Origin: Patagioenas fasciata
Lineage: Eukaryota; Chordata; Aves; Columbiformes; Columbidae
NCBI RefSeq assembly: GCF_037038585.1
Contig: NC_092523.1
Location: 42,745,001 to 42,809,000 of the forward strand
Reading direction: 5' to 3'
DNA: 64,000 bases
The number at the start of each line of letters is the position of its first letter. Position 1 is the first letter of the stretch. The translations under genes were made by a program, and so were the position numbers. Below the pieces are notes generated by a model that saw only the letters and a program-made list of their open reading frames with translations, was not told the DNA's origin and made no database searches. Of the stretch, positions 62,542 to 64,000 are shown in pieces.

Positions 62542-62555
62542 GTTGCCATGGGGAC
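62542..62555 (+). promoter_or_regulatory. RFX X-box-like site GTTGCCATGGGGAC
   Basis: The left half GTTGCCATGG is identical to the palindromic RFX consensus GTTGCCATGGCAAC; the right half has two mismatches. It lies inside a patch with few stop codons on either strand. Confidence 0.4.
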
Positions 62556-63849
62556 TGCAGGTCTTGTAGCACATACTTCCTCCATCCTCATTAGAGGAGT
62601 TGCTATTCTTGCCATGTCAGTACAAAGGACCTCTCTCAGGAAAAACTGCTCATGTCCATGCTGTCTCAATGAGGTCAGTTCTCATGGCAACTACACTTTA
62701 TCCACAGAAACGTGTATTGTTTTCTGGTACTTTCCCCTTCTGTGTAGAAATGATGTAAAATCCAAGGGAGCGGAAGACTAAGAAAGAAACCTAATTGGCA
62801 TGCAAGCGGCAAACGTTGTGACAATTATTTACCTTTCATGCTGCTCATTATTGTTTCACAAATTATTAAGCAGCCTGAAGTTTTATGAGATGACACATAA
62901 GAACACTCCAATAGGGTTGTTCAGCAAAATGTCCATACAACAGAGGTTTTTTTTTGTTTTGTTTTAGGCAGAAATCAATTTACCGCAGGATTAGTTACCA
63001 TCAGATACGGCAGAAACCAACAGCTCTATTACTGTGTGCCACAGGAGATTATTTCAGCCACTTCATCCCTCCTTCCTCTCCTGCCCCCCTCCTCCAGATT
63101 GAGGAAGCTCAGGAGGGCTGGGATGATCCCGTGAACAGTTGGGAAGAAGAAAGGAACTGCTTTGTTGGTGGGGATGGCCAGGGCACCCTGCTTGCACTCC
63201 GGCTCCTGCCAACAGGGGATTAGGTGGCATGATGGTGACTGATAGAACTACGCCTGTAACAAGGGAATTCTCCGCTGGTGGTATAAGGTTATGTTAAATC
63301 TCCTTTGTAGAACTAGCAGGGGATTGGCTTAAGGGTTGGGTTTTTTTACGGATTTCAAGACCTTTTGAATGGGAAAGACACCCCCCATGCTTTTAGTAGC
63401 ATTTTCACTCTTGAAGAGGAGGAGAGACTTGGCCTTAGCCTAAAAAAACCCAAGCATTTACCTTGATTACAAGAACATCCTCAGTGATGCCAGTCTAAGC
63501 ATTTTATAACTTCTCAGGCCACAAAGTAGAACTGCTGCTAGGAAAAAAGCCACTCCTATAACAAGAGACCGGCCACTTATTGACTGGGAGGTGACTTACA
63601 GCGCTGCTCTGCACTACGTGGCACAGCTCTGTCCAAGTGGGCAGATCTGGCTGTAAAAAGTCTTGCTCTCATACCTTAATGCAATTTCTACACTTGTGAC
63701 TTTTACTGAACCCTTAACTGACTGCTCTCTGTCATTCATATGGTATTTGTAAAGATAAAGTATTATGTACTATAAGTCTACCCACAAGATTTACCACAAA
63801 CCCTATAATTAGAATATTAGTTAATAAAACCTGTAAAGTACTATATTTA

Positions 63850-63993
<144 letters not shown>

Positions 63994-64000
63994 CTAGGAA

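Overview
This window is vertebrate nuclear DNA, most likely from a bird. It is about 60% A+T, with spliced genes, long introns and sparse coding sequence. It lacks recognisable mammalian repeats such as Alu or L1, and it carries faint old tRNA-derived SINE remnants. Gene content and order match the TMEM192 - APELA - SMIM31 neighbourhood known from human 4q32.3. The species cannot be named from the sequence alone.

Layout. Positions 1-13,900 hold the 3' two thirds of TMEM192 on the + strand: four coding exons at 3215-3479, 5542-5676, 9956-10058 and 12327-12450, then a 3' UTR with its first AATAAA near 13,875. Exons 1-2 lie left of the window. Positions 13,900-20,600 are intergenic and contain two SINE fossils, an inverted repeat, a TA microsatellite and one unusually coding-like open frame (18,643-19,038). 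A CpG island at about 21,060-22,250 carries the complete two-exon APELA (ELABELA/Toddler) gene on the - strand, encoding a 54-residue secreted peptide hormone precursor with coding exons at 22068-21993 and 21527-21439. From about 22,400 to 63,860 the DNA is intergenic and intronic, with old repeats, short tandem duplications, low-complexity tracts, a G-quadruplex-prone C-rich tract and a decayed coding-like stretch (41,200-42,480). At the right edge (63,993-63,864, - strand) is the first coding exon of SMIM31, a small single-pass membrane protein. The rest of that gene should lie within this window at lower coordinates, but its C-terminal exon was not identified securely.

The genes do not form an operon or pathway. 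TMEM192 (lysosome/late endosome membrane) and APELA (apelin-receptor ligand in early development) are convergent. APELA and SMIM31 are on the same strand. No TRIM60/TRIM61-like gene is seen between TMEM192 and APELA, unlike human. I found no evidence for a new multi-gene system. The points most worth checking are the APELA substitutions next to and after its cysteines, the loss of the C-terminal cysteine in TMEM192, the missing SMIM31 exon, and the coding-like tracts at 18.6-19.0 kb and 41.2-42.5 kb.
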